Shown here piece after piece: positions 45,446-53,298 of a DNA stretch of 64,000 bases. How positions within the stretch are numbered: the first letter of the stretch is position 1; each line of letters begins with the position of its first letter. A program made the translations under genes and the position numbers. Source of the stretch: Pseudomonas citri (lineage in GTDB: Bacteria > Pseudomonadota > Gammaproteobacteria > Pseudomonadales > Pseudomonadaceae); contig NZ_JAODAB010000004.1 of assembly GCF_025336485.1 (NCBI RefSeq), forward strand, positions 294,873-358,872. The letters run 5' to 3'. The notes under the pieces are model-generated. The model saw only the letters and a list, made by a program, of their open reading frames with translations, was not told the DNA's origin and did not search any database.

Positions 45446-46897
45446 ATGAGTCCAGCAGCCTCGCAACTGTTCCGCCAGCAGGCTTATATCGACGGCCAAT
45501 GGGTCGAAGCGCCCGATGGTGCCTGCCAGGACATTTTCAATCCGGCCAACGGCGAGTTGATCGGCCGCGTCCCGAACCTGGGCGCCGAACACGCCCGCCA
45601 GGCCATCGCTGCCGCCGACAGGGCCTGGCCGGCCTGGCGCGGACTGACCGCCAAGGAGCGCAGCCAGATCCTCAAGCGCTGGCACGGGCTGATGCTTGAA
45701 AACGCCGATGCGCTGGCAGAAATCCTCACCCTCGAACAAGGCAAGCCGCTGACCGAAGCCAAAGGCGAAATTCTCTACGCCGCCAGCTTCATCGAATGGT
45801 TCGCCGAGGAAGCCAAACGCATCTATGGCGACACCATCCCCAGCCACAAGGGCGACGCCCGCATCGTGGTGAGCAAGGAGCCCATTGGGGTCGTCGCAGC
45901 CATCACCCCGTGGAACTTCCCGGCGGCGATGATCACCCGCAAGGCCGGCCCCGCCCTGGCCGCCGGCTGTCCCTGCATCGTCAAGCCTGCGCCGGAAACA
46001 CCATTCTCGGCCCTGGCCCTGGCAGCCCTGGCGGAACAAGCCGGGATTCCAGCCGGGATCTTCAACGTGATTACCGGCGATGCCGTGGCCATCGGCGGCG
46101 AGCTGACGGGCAGTCCGTTGGTACGCAAGCTGTCGTTCACCGGCTCCACGGCCATTGGCAAACTGCTGATGGCGCAGTGCGCGCCAACCTTGAAGAAGGT
46201 CTCGCTGGAGCTGGGCGGCAACGCCCCTTTTATCGTCTTCGATGACGCCGATCTGGAGCGCGCGGTGGACGGTGCGTTGATCGCCAAGTTCCGCAATGCC
46301 GGACAAACCTGCGTCTGCGTCAACCGTTTCCTGGTCCAGGATGGCATTCACGATGCCTTTGTCGCGCGCCTGTCCGAGCGCGTGGCACAACTGAAGGTTG
46401 GCAGCGGTTTCGAGGCCGGCGTCAGCCAGGGGCCGCTGATCAACGAGCGAGCCGTCGCCAAGGTCGAGGATCATGTCCAGGACGCCCTCGTCCACGGCGC
46501 CCGGGTGCTCTGCGGCGGCGAACGCCATGCCTTGGGTCACGGCTTCTTCCAGCCGACGGTGCTGGCCGGCGTCACGACGCAGATGAAAGTCGCCCGGGAA
46601 GAAACCTTCGGGCCGCTGGCAGCGGTTTTTCGCTTCGACAGCGAGGCCCAGGCCGTGCAGATGGCCAACGACACCGATTCCGGGCTCGCCGCCTATTGCT
46701 ACACCCGCGACCTGGGTCGGGCCTGGCGCATGAGCGAGGCCTTGGAGTACGGCATGGTCGGCATCAACGAAGGGCTGATTTCAACCGAGGTAGCGCCGTT
46801 CGGTGGCGTCAAGACTTCAGGCCTGGGGCGCGAAGGCTCCAAATATGGCATCGAGGATTACCTTGAGCTCAAATACACCCTGATGGGCGGGCTCTGA
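45446..46897 (+). CDS. Succinate-semialdehyde dehydrogenase-like ALDH (2)
   Basis: Start at ATG 45446 (MSPAASQLFRQQAYIDGQW), with CAGGAG seven bases upstream; the frame before it is REP sequence. The 483-aa protein is GabD-like: GVVAAITPWNFPAAMITRK, FTGSTAIGKLL, Glu in VSLELGGNAPFIVF and Cys in AGQTCVCVNRF (the paired-Cys arrangement common in GabD). It would oxidise succinate semialdehyde or a similar omega-oxo acid and feed the TCA cycle. It probably belongs to the same transcript as the upstream genes, despite the REP element. Confidence 0.93.
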   Translation: MSPAASQLFRQQAYIDGQWVEAPDGACQDIFNPANGELIGRVPNLGAEHARQAIAAADRAWPAWRGLTAKERSQILKRWHGLMLENADALAEILTLEQGKPLTEAKGEILYAASFIEWFAEEAKRIYGDTIPSHKGDARIVVSKEPIGVVAAITPWNFPAAMITRKAGPALAAGCPCIVKPAPETPFSALALAALAEQAGIPAGIFNVITGDAVAIGGELTGSPLVRKLSFTGSTAIGKLLMAQCAPTLKKVSLELGGNAPFIVFDDADLERAVDGALIAKFRNAGQTCVCVNRFLVQDGIHDAFVARLSERVAQLKVGSGFEAGVSQGPLINERAVAKVEDHVQDALVHGARVLCGGERHALGHGFFQPTVLAGVTTQMKVAREETFGPLAAVFRFDSEAQAVQMANDTDSGLAAYCYTRDLGRAWRMSEALEYGMVGINEGLISTEVAPFGGVKTSGLGREGSKYGIEDYLELKYTLMGGL

Positions 46898-46918
46898 GCC
46901 CCACGGGAGACAATCGAA

Positions 46919-47308
46919 ATGAACAACGAGAAATACGAGAAAGGCTTGCAGATCCGCACCCAGGTGCTGGGCGAAACCTATGTGAAGCGCTCCATCGAAA
47001 ACGCCGACGACTTCACCCGCCCCTTGCAGGAGATGGTCACCGAATACTGCTGGGGCCATGTCTGGGGTCGCGAGGGTTTGTCGCTCAAGGAACGCAGCAT
47101 GATAAACTTGGCCATGATTTCGGCCCTCAATCGGCCTCACGAACTCAAGCTGCATGTGCGCGGCGCCTTGCGCAATGGCCTGAGTCGTGAACAAATACGC
47201 GAAATTCTGCTTCAGGTCGGTATTTATTGCGGTGTACCCGCAGCCGTCGACAGTTTCCGGCTCGCCCGCGAAGCCTTCGCTGAAGCCGATGCCGAGGCCT
47301 CCAGTTAA
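46919..47308 (+). CDS. Carboxymuconolactone decarboxylase-like protein
   Basis: 129-aa protein of the CMD/AhpD-like fold, with the PcaC-like segment EYCWGHVWGREGLSLKERSM, INLAMISALNRPHELKLH and GLSREQIREILLQVGIYCG. It follows the ALDH gene after 21 bases. PcaC decarboxylates 4-carboxymuconolactone, but no other protocatechuate genes are present, so it more likely acts on another oxo-acid or lactone, or has a redox/hydrolytic role. A terminator hairpin follows immediately. Confidence 0.88.
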   Translation: MNNEKYEKGLQIRTQVLGETYVKRSIENADDFTRPLQEMVTEYCWGHVWGREGLSLKERSMINLAMISALNRPHELKLHVRGALRNGLSREQIREILLQVGIYCGVPAAVDSFRLAREAFAEADAEASS

Positions 47309-47326
47309 CCTTGGCTGTTTCCGGAC

Positions 47327-47359
47327 AGAGCACGTGATGATGATCGACGTGCTCTTTTT
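47327..47359 (+). terminator. Hairpin with T-run between the CMD and GntR genes
   Basis: Arms AGAGCACGT (47327-47335) and ACGTGCTCT (47347-47355), followed by TTTT. It is positioned to end the catabolic transcript before the regulator, or to let only part of it through. Confidence 0.75.
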
Positions 47360-47389
47360 GCGTGGACAGCCACCCAAAGAGCAATGCCC

Positions 47390-48142
47390 ATGAAACGCCT
47401 GCCACTCGACGACAGCTTCAAGGTCAATCGCAACCCCGTTACCCTGCGCGAAATCGTGCTGGATAAGCTGCGAAGCGCCATCATGAACTTCCAGCTTCTG
47501 CCGGGCGATCGCCTGGTCGAGCGCGACCTGTGCGATCGCCTGGGTGTGAGTCGCACGTCGGTGCGCGAAGCCTTGCGCCACCTCGAATCCGAGGGTCTGG
47601 TGGAGTTCGCCGATGCCAAGGGCCCACGGGTAGCGATCATCACCCTGGACGATGCCGGTGACATCTATGAACTGCGTTGCGTGCTCGAAGGGCTGATCGT
47701 CCAGTTGTTCACCCTGCGCGCCAGTGCCAAGGACATCAAGGCCCTTGAAAACGCCCTCAAGGAAAATCGCGAGGCCCTCAAGGACGGCGAGCTGCAACAG
47801 GTGCTGGATTCGGTGCAGGGTTTCTACGATGTGCTGCTCGAAGGCTCCGGCAACCATGTGGCCGCGACCCAGCTACGTCAGTTGCAAGCGCGTATCAGCT
47901 ACCTGCGGGCCACTTCGGTATCCCAGGAAAACCGCCGCGGCGCCAGCAACCAGGAAATGGAACGTATCGTCGAGGCCATCAAGAGCGGCGATCCGCTGGC
48001 CGCCCACCAGGCGTCGGTGGATCATGTACGGGCCGCGGCCAAGGTTGCATTGGAGTACCTCAAGCGCAAGCAGGAAGAGACCGGCGATATTCCTGAAATC
48101 ATGACCCCCATCGCCCTGAAAGAACCTCGCATAGGACACTGA
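47390..48142 (+). CDS. GntR-family regulator (FadR/FCD type) of the catabolic regulon
   Basis: 250-aa protein starting at ATG 47390 (MKRLPLDDSFK), with AGAG eight bases upstream; an ATG two codons before is too close to it. The N-terminal winged helix reads TLREIVLDKLRSAIMNFQLL, PGDRLVERDLCDRLGVSRTS and VREALRHLESEGLVEF, the classical GntR signature. The C-terminal part (about 95-225) is an all-helical FCD ligand domain with metal-ligand-like residues (Asp and His in FYDVLLEGSGNHV and ASVDHV). Such proteins are usually repressors released by a pathway intermediate. Six matching palindromes (TGGTATACCA type) around this locus are its likely operators. It is followed by a Nudix gene two bases after its stop. 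Confidence 0.92.
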   Translation: MKRLPLDDSFKVNRNPVTLREIVLDKLRSAIMNFQLLPGDRLVERDLCDRLGVSRTSVREALRHLESEGLVEFADAKGPRVAIITLDDAGDIYELRCVLEGLIVQLFTLRASAKDIKALENALKENREALKDGELQQVLDSVQGFYDVLLEGSGNHVAATQLRQLQARISYLRATSVSQENRRGASNQEMERIVEAIKSGDPLAAHQASVDHVRAAAKVALEYLKRKQEETGDIPEIMTPIALKEPRIGH

Positions 48143-48144
48143 AC

Positions 48145-48708
48145 ATGTTCAGCCCGAGCTTTTGTCCAAAGTGTGGCGGCAGCGACCTGAGTCAGCGCCT
48201 GCCGGCGGGCGATACCCATGAGCGGTTGATGTGCGGTGGCTGCGGCTACATCCACTACGTCAACCCGAAGATCATTGCCGGCTGTATCATCGAGCAGGAT
48301 GGCAAGTACCTGTTGTGCCAGCGCGCCATCCCTCCACGTCCCGGCACCTGGACCCTGCCGGCCGGTTTCATGGAGGGCAACGAGACCACCGAGCAGGCGG
48401 CGCTGCGGGAAGTCTGGGAAGAAACCGGCGTGCGCGCCGACATCGTCTCGCCTTACTCGATCTTCAGCGTGCCGAAGATCAGCGAGGTGTACATCATCTT
48501 CCGCGCCGTCGCGCTGGAAATCACCGACCAGTTCGGCCCGGAAACCCTCGCCTGCCAGTTCTTCGCCCCGCAAGACATTCCCTGGGACAGCATCTACTAC
48601 CCAGCCATCCGGCAGATCCTCGAGCGCTACATCGAGGAACGCCAGGCCGGGGTCTACGGCATCTACATCGGCAACGACGACAGCGGCAAGATCCACTTCA
48701 TCCGCTGA
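48145..48708 (+). CDS. Nudix hydrolase with zinc ribbon
   Basis: 187 aa. An N-terminal four-Cys zinc ribbon (FCPKCGGSDL and MCGGCGYIHYVNPK) precedes a Nudix box (GFMEGNETTEQAALREVWEE, then TGVRAD) in which all metal ligands are present. It starts two bases after the GntR stop and is co-transcribed. The substrate is not encoded in the motif. In this flavin-heavy locus, hydrolysis of FAD to FMN plus AMP, to feed the FMN-dependent monooxygenase, is an attractive but unproven idea; NAD(P)H damage control is another. Confidence 0.88.
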   Translation: MFSPSFCPKCGGSDLSQRLPAGDTHERLMCGGCGYIHYVNPKIIAGCIIEQDGKYLLCQRAIPPRPGTWTLPAGFMEGNETTEQAALREVWEETGVRADIVSPYSIFSVPKISEVYIIFRAVALEITDQFGPETLACQFFAPQDIPWDSIYYPAIRQILERYIEERQAGVYGIYIGNDDSGKIHFIR

Positions 48709-48754
48709 TCCCTGATGCGAGAGCGAGCCTGCTCGCTCTCGCAAACGCCAACGC

Positions 48755-49051
48755 CTACAGGGGCGCCACGCCCTCGACGATGATCACCTCGGCCCGCGCC
48801 ACATCCTTGCGGTGGCGCTTGGCCTCCTGATACTGCTCCGAGTGATAACAGGCCAGCGCCTGCTCGTAGGAATCGAACTCGATCACCACGCTGCGCTGCG
48901 GCGTGACCCGCCCCTCCATCGCCTCGCTACGCCCACCCCGGGCCAGCATCCGACCGCCGTACAAGGCAAACGCCGCCGGAGCCCGCTGGGTGTATTGGCT
49001 ATATTGATCTAGGTCGGTGACATCCACATGAGCAATCCAGTACGCCTTCAT
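48755..49051 (-). CDS. DUF1330 protein
   Basis: 98-aa ferredoxin-like-fold protein (MKAYWIAHVDVTDLDQYSQY, GRMLARGGRSEAMEG, VVIEFDSYEQALACYHSEQYQ), matching DUF1330 over its length. The family is found in many catabolic clusters without known activity; a dimeric isomerase-like or heme/aldoxime-type role has been guessed for relatives. It is transcribed divergently from the ribB-like gene, with the GntR operator at 49073-49094 between them, so it belongs to the regulon. Confidence 0.88.
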   Translation of the reverse strand: MKAYWIAHVDVTDLDQYSQYTQRAPAAFALYGGRMLARGGRSEAMEGRVTPQRSVVIEFDSYEQALACYHSEQYQEAKRHRKDVARAEVIIVEGVAPL

Positions 49052-49072
49052 AGTGACCTCTCGGGTTAATTT

Positions 49073-49094
49073 GTATTATGGTATACCACAAGCC
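49073..49094. promoter_or_regulatory. GntR operator copy 2, between DUF1330 and ribB-like genes
   Basis: GTATTATGGTATACCA at 49073-49088 matches copy 1 over 16 bases. It lies 22 bases before the DUF1330 start (minus) and about 48 before the ribB-like start (plus), so one site can control both. Confidence 0.8.
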
Positions 49095-49135
49095 ATTGCT
49101 ACCCTGCACCCCATTCAAAACAAAGAGAACCCGAC

Positions 49136-50245
49136 ATGGCCTTTAACAGTATTCAGGAAATCATCGAAGACTACCGCCAAGGCAAGATGGTGTTGCTGGT
49201 GGACGACGAAGACCGGGAAAACGAAGGCGACCTGCTGTTGGCTGCCGACCGCTGCAGCGCCCAGGCCATCAGCTTCATGGCCCGGGAAGCCCGCGGGCTG
49301 ATCTGCCTGACCCTGACCGACGAACACTGCCAGCGCCTGGGGCTCGAGCAGATGGTGCCAAGCAATGGCAGCGTCTTCAGCACCGCGTTCACCGTGTCCA
49401 TCGAGGCGGCCACGGGAGTGACCACCGGCATCTCCGCCGCTGATCGGGCGCGAACCGTCGCCGCCGCCGTGGCCGCCGATTCCGGACCTACCGATATCGT
49501 CCAGCCAGGGCACATCTTCCCGTTGCGGGCCAAGGAAGGCGGCGTGCTGACCCGCGCCGGCCACACCGAAGCCGGTTGCGACCTGGCGCGCCTGGCCGGT
49601 TTCACACCGGCGTCGGTGATCGTCGAAGTGATGAACGACGACGGCACCATGGCCCGCCGCCCCGACCTGGAAGTGTTCGCCCGCAAACACGGGATCAAGA
49701 TCGGCACCATCGCCGACCTGATCCACTATCGCCTGAGCACCGAACACACCGTGGTACGCATTGGTGAACGGGAACTGCCCACCGTGCATGGCACCTTCCG
49801 CCTGTTTACCTTCGAAGACCGCATCGAAGGCGGCGTACACATGGCCATGGTCATGGGCGACATCCGCCGGGAAGAGCCGACCCTGGTGCGGGTGCATGTG
49901 ATCGACCCCCTGCGGGACCTGGTGGGCGCCGAATACAACGGCCCTTCCAACTGGACACTCTGGGCGGCATTGCAGCGGGTCGCCGAAGAAGGCAGCGGCG
50001 TGGTGGTCGTGCTCGCCAATCACGAGTCGTCCCAGGCACTGCTTGAGCGTGTGCCGCAACTCACCCAGCCGCCCCGACAGTTCAGCCGCTCCCAATCGCG
50101 CATCTATTCAGAGGTTGGTACCGGGGCGCAGATCCTCCAGGACCTGGGCGTCGGCAAGTTGCGCCACCTGGGGCCGCCCCTCAAGTATGCCGGTTTGACC
50201 GGGTATGACCTGGAGGTGGTGGAGAGCATTCCGTTTACCGGGTGA
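49136..50245 (+). CDS. RibB (DHBP synthase) fused to a degenerate RibA domain
   Basis: 369-aa protein. The N-terminal half is 3,4-dihydroxy-2-butanone-4-phosphate synthase: DDEDRENEGDLLLAADRC (active-site acidic loop) and RAGHTEAGCDLARLAG, both intact. The C-terminal half aligns in shape with GTP cyclohydrolase II, but the zinc-binding Cys-x10-Cys-x-Cys segment is gone: after HVIDPLRDLVGAEYNG no cysteine occurs. It should therefore make only the four-carbon riboflavin precursor (RibBX-type as described for gammaproteobacteria). The 84-base leader contains the GntR operator and is too short for an FMN riboswitch. A pathway-controlled flavin supply for the monooxygenase is inferred. Confidence 0.92.
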   Translation: MAFNSIQEIIEDYRQGKMVLLVDDEDRENEGDLLLAADRCSAQAISFMAREARGLICLTLTDEHCQRLGLEQMVPSNGSVFSTAFTVSIEAATGVTTGISAADRARTVAAAVAADSGPTDIVQPGHIFPLRAKEGGVLTRAGHTEAGCDLARLAGFTPASVIVEVMNDDGTMARRPDLEVFARKHGIKIGTIADLIHYRLSTEHTVVRIGERELPTVHGTFRLFTFEDRIEGGVHMAMVMGDIRREEPTLVRVHVIDPLRDLVGAEYNGPSNWTLWAALQRVAEEGSGVVVVLANHESSQALLERVPQLTQPPRQFSRSQSRIYSEVGTGAQILQDLGVGKLRHLGPPLKYAGLTGYDLEVVESIPFTG

Positions 50246-50341
50246 ACCCCGCCCCCACAAGGAAAGTGCTGCCTGAAAAAACCCTAGAAAAAAATCTGCT
50301 CCAGACAGATAGCCGGTACGGCAAAATGCTTGCAGAAAGTT

Positions 50342-50366
50342 TGGAATACCATAATATGATATTCCA
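50342..50366. promoter_or_regulatory. GntR operator copy 3 (composite), upstream of the ABC importer
   Basis: A 25-bp palindrome with one mismatched pair: arms TGGAAT/ATTCCA around CATAATATG. Read on the minus strand it contains TATTATGGTATTCCA, the same as copy 4. The opposite arm gives a weaker, overlapping second copy. It lies 150 bases before the binding-protein start. Confidence 0.72.
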
Positions 50367-50516
50367 TAGACCGAACGCTTCAGCCAAGTGCACCCGACAG
50401 GGAAAGCACACACATCCAGCCCTTGGCACGGTCCTGCAAAACCAGATGGACCTATAGCTCCCGATAAGCGGGCACACACAAGCCCGCTCAATAAACACAA
50501 CAATGAGGGCGTGAAA

Positions 50517-51542
50517 ATGGTGTTGAAGAAAAGTGCAGTAGCCGTTCTTTTTGCTGGCTTGCTGGGTATCACCAGCCAGACGACGATGGCGGCTGAAAGC
50601 GTCAACTTCGTCAGTTGGGGTGGCACCACCCAGGATGCACAGAAACAGGCCTGGGCCGACCCGTTCAGCAAGGCCAGCGGCATCACGGTGGTTCAGGATG
50701 GCCCGACTGACTACGGCAAACTCAAGGCCATGGTCGAGAGCGGCAACGTGCAGTGGGACGTGGTTGACGTCGAGGCTGATTTTGCCTTGCGCGCCGCCGC
50801 CGAAGGTCTGCTCGAACCTCTGGACTTCTCGGTCATCCAGCGCGACAAGATCGATCCACGCTTCGTTTCCGATCACGGTGTCGGTTCCTTCTACTTCTCC
50901 TTCGTGCTCGGCTACAACGAAGGCAAGCTCGGTGCCGGCAAGCCACAGGACTGGTCCGCGCTGTTCGACACCAAGACCTACCCCGGCAAACGCGCCCTGT
51001 ACAAATGGCCGAGCCCTGGCGTGCTTGAACTGGCCCTGCTGGCCGACGGCGTGCCTCAGGACAAGCTCTACCCTCTGGACCTGGATCGCGCCTTCAAGAA
51101 ACTCGACACCATCAAGAAAGACATCGTCTGGTGGGGCGGCGGCGCCCAGTCCCAGCAACTGCTCGCATCCGGCGAAGCCAGTCTCGGTCAGTTCTGGAAC
51201 GGCCGCGTCTACGCACTGCAACAAGACGGCGCACCGGTGGGCGTGAGCTGGAAACAGAACCTGGTCATGGCCGACATTCTGGTCGTGCCAAAGGGTTCGA
51301 AGAACAAGGCGGCCGCCATGAAGTTCCTGGCCAACGCCAGCAGCGCCAAGGGCCAGGCCGACTTCTCCAACCTGACCGCCTATGCGCCGGTCAACGTCGA
51401 TAGCGTCGCGCGCCTGGATTCGGTGCTCGCTCCCAACCTGCCGACCGCCTATGCCAAGGATCAGATCACGCTCGATTTCGCGTACTGGGCCAAGAACGGT
51501 CAGGACATCGCGACACGGTGGAACGAATGGCTGGTCAAATGA
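50517..51542 (+). CDS. ABC transporter substrate-binding protein (PotD/PotF-like)
   Basis: Start at ATG 50517 (MVLKKSAVAVLFAGLLGI), giving a clean signal peptide ending TTMAA. The 341-aa protein is an extracellular solute-binding protein of the spermidine/putrescine class (NFVSWGGTTQDAQKQAWADPF, VQWDVVDVEADFALRAAAEG, AVALPKGS-like VVPKGSKNKAAAMKFL). It heads a four-gene importer operon under operator copy 3. The fold binds polyamines but also opines, mannopine, phosphonates and thiamine-like cations, so the ligand is unknown; the regulon suggests it is the nitrogenous pathway substrate. Confidence 0.9.
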   Translation: MVLKKSAVAVLFAGLLGITSQTTMAAESVNFVSWGGTTQDAQKQAWADPFSKASGITVVQDGPTDYGKLKAMVESGNVQWDVVDVEADFALRAAAEGLLEPLDFSVIQRDKIDPRFVSDHGVGSFYFSFVLGYNEGKLGAGKPQDWSALFDTKTYPGKRALYKWPSPGVLELALLADGVPQDKLYPLDLDRAFKKLDTIKKDIVWWGGGAQSQQLLASGEASLGQFWNGRVYALQQDGAPVGVSWKQNLVMADILVVPKGSKNKAAAMKFLANASSAKGQADFSNLTAYAPVNVDSVARLDSVLAPNLPTAYAKDQITLDFAYWAKNGQDIATRWNEWLVK

Positions 51543-52465
51543 AAATGTCGGTAACGACAACCCAACACACCGGGAGCGCCCCTGGCGCTGCCGGTGTGGC
51601 AACCGCCAAGCCAGCGACGACTTCGTCGCTGGCCCGACGCTGGCGCGGGGCCGGTAACCTGGCGCCCGCCCTGCTGTTCCTTGGCCTGTTCTTCCTGGCG
51701 CCGCTGATCGGCCTGCTGTTGCGTGGCGTGCTGGAACCGGTGCCCGGGCTAGGCAACTACGAGCAACTGTTCGCCAACTCGGCCTATACCCGGGTGCTGC
51801 TCAATACCTTTTCGGTGGCCGGCCTGGTAACGCTGTTCAGCCTGCTGCTGGGCTTCCCCCTGGCCTGGGCCATCACCCTGGTGCCCCGTGGCTGGGGTCG
51901 CTGGATCCTGAACATCGTGCTGCTGTCGATGTGGACCAGCCTGCTGGCCCGGACCTATTCCTGGCTGGTGCTGTTGCAGGCCTCCGGCGTGATCAACAAG
52001 GCGTTGATGGCCCTGGGGATCATCGACCAGCCACTGGAGATGGTGCACAACCTCACCGGCGTGGTGATCGGCATGAGCTACATCATGATCCCGTTCATCG
52101 TCCTGCCGTTGCAGGCGACCATGCAGGCCATCGACCCGATGATCCTGCAGGCCGGCTCCATCTGTGGTGCCAGTCCCTGGACCAATTTCTTCCGGGTGTT
52201 CTTGCCGCTGTGCCGGCCGGGGCTGTTTTCCGGCGGCCTGATGGTGTTCGTGATGTCCCTGGGTTACTACGTCACCCCGGCGCTGCTCGGCGGTGCGCAG
52301 AACATGATGCTGCCCGAGTTCATCATCCAGCAGGTGCAATCGTTCCTCAACTGGGGCCTGGCGAGCGCCGGTGCCGCGTTGCTGATCGTCATCACGCTGG
52401 TGCTGTTCTACTTCTACCTGAAGCTTCAGCCGGAATCCCCGGTTGGCGCCAGTAACGCGAGGTAA
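51539..52465 (+). CDS. ABC transporter permease 1 (PotB/PotH-like)
   Basis: Start at ATG 51539 (MKMSVTTTQ), overlapping the binding-protein stop (ATGA). The 308-aa protein has six membrane helices after a variable N-terminal tail (LAPALLFLGLFFLAPLIGLLL is TM1) and the EAA-like cytoplasmic loop (MQAIDPMILQAGSICGASPW followed by TNFFRVFLPLCRPGLF). It pairs with the next permease to form the membrane channel of the importer. Confidence 0.92.
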   Translation: MKMSVTTTQHTGSAPGAAGVATAKPATTSSLARRWRGAGNLAPALLFLGLFFLAPLIGLLLRGVLEPVPGLGNYEQLFANSAYTRVLLNTFSVAGLVTLFSLLLGFPLAWAITLVPRGWGRWILNIVLLSMWTSLLARTYSWLVLLQASGVINKALMALGIIDQPLEMVHNLTGVVIGMSYIMIPFIVLPLQATMQAIDPMILQAGSICGASPWTNFFRVFLPLCRPGLFSGGLMVFVMSLGYYVTPALLGGAQNMMLPEFIIQQVQSFLNWGLASAGAALLIVITLVLFYFYLKLQPESPVGASNAR

Positions 52466-52471
52466 ATCGTC

Positions 52472-53281
52472 ATGCTCCTGACTCCCAATGCCATGAGCCG
52501 ACGCATGCGCTTCGGTCTGTACTTCACGACCGGGTTGATCGGGTTGTTCCTGCTGCTGCCCATCGTGTTCATCGTGCTGCTGTCGTTCGGCTCGTCCCAG
52601 TGGCTGGTCTTCCCGCCACCGGGCTGGACGTTCAAATGGTATGGCCAGTTCTTTTCCAACCCAGACTGGATGAGCGCTGCACTGGCCAGTCTCAAGGTCG
52701 CGGTACTGACCACGATCTGCGCCGTGGCCCTGGGCCTGCCCACCGCGTTCGCCCTGGTGCGTGGTCGGTTTCCGGGGCGGGAAATGCTCTACGGCCTGTT
52801 CACCCTACCGATGATCGTGCCGCTGGTGATCATCGCGGTGGCGGTGTACGCGCTGTTTCTCAAGCTCGGATACACCGGCACGATGTTCGCGTTCGTGGTC
52901 AGCCACGTCATCGTCGCGCTACCGTTCACCATCATCTCGATCATCAACTCGCTGAAACTGTTCGACCAGTCCATCGAGGACGCCGCCGTGATCTGCGGCG
53001 CATCACGCCTGCAAGCGGTGTTCAAGGTCACCTTCCCGGCCATCCGCCCGGGCATGATCGCCGGCGCCCTGTTCGCGTTCCTGGTGTCGTGGGACGAGGT
53101 GGTGCTGAGCGTGATGATGGCCAGCCCGACCCTGCAAACCCTGCCTGTAAAAATGTGGACCACCCTGCGCCAGGACCTGACGCCTGTGATCGCCGTCGCT
53201 TCGACGCTGCTGATCGGCCTCTCGGTATTGGTGATGGTGATCGCCGCCGCCCTGCGCCGGCGCAATGAAATCAGCGCCTGA
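52472..53281 (+). CDS. ABC transporter permease 2 (PotC/PotI-like)
   Basis: 269-aa protein with six membrane helices; TM1 is YFTTGLIGLFLLLPIVFIVLL. The EAA loop reads SIEDAAVICGASRLQAVFKV then TFPAIRPGMIAG, the docking site for the ATPase. It starts six bases after permease 1 and is followed after 17 bases by the ATPase gene, so all four importer parts are co-transcribed. Confidence 0.93.
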   Translation: MLLTPNAMSRRMRFGLYFTTGLIGLFLLLPIVFIVLLSFGSSQWLVFPPPGWTFKWYGQFFSNPDWMSAALASLKVAVLTTICAVALGLPTAFALVRGRFPGREMLYGLFTLPMIVPLVIIAVAVYALFLKLGYTGTMFAFVVSHVIVALPFTIISIINSLKLFDQSIEDAAVICGASRLQAVFKVTFPAIRPGMIAGALFAFLVSWDEVVLSVMMASPTLQTLPVKMWTTLRQDLTPVIAVASTLLIGLSVLVMVIAAALRRRNEISA

Positions 53282-53298
53282 GCGCCTAGGAGAACACA

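Noticed and set aside
46919..47308. PcaC of the protocatechuate pathway
   Set aside because: No pcaBDGH or related aromatic ring-cleavage genes lie nearby; the family is broad, so only a CMD-like call is made.
49136..50245. Fully bifunctional RibBA
   Set aside because: The GTP cyclohydrolase II zinc-binding cysteines are absent in the C-terminal half, so only DHBP synthase activity is claimed.
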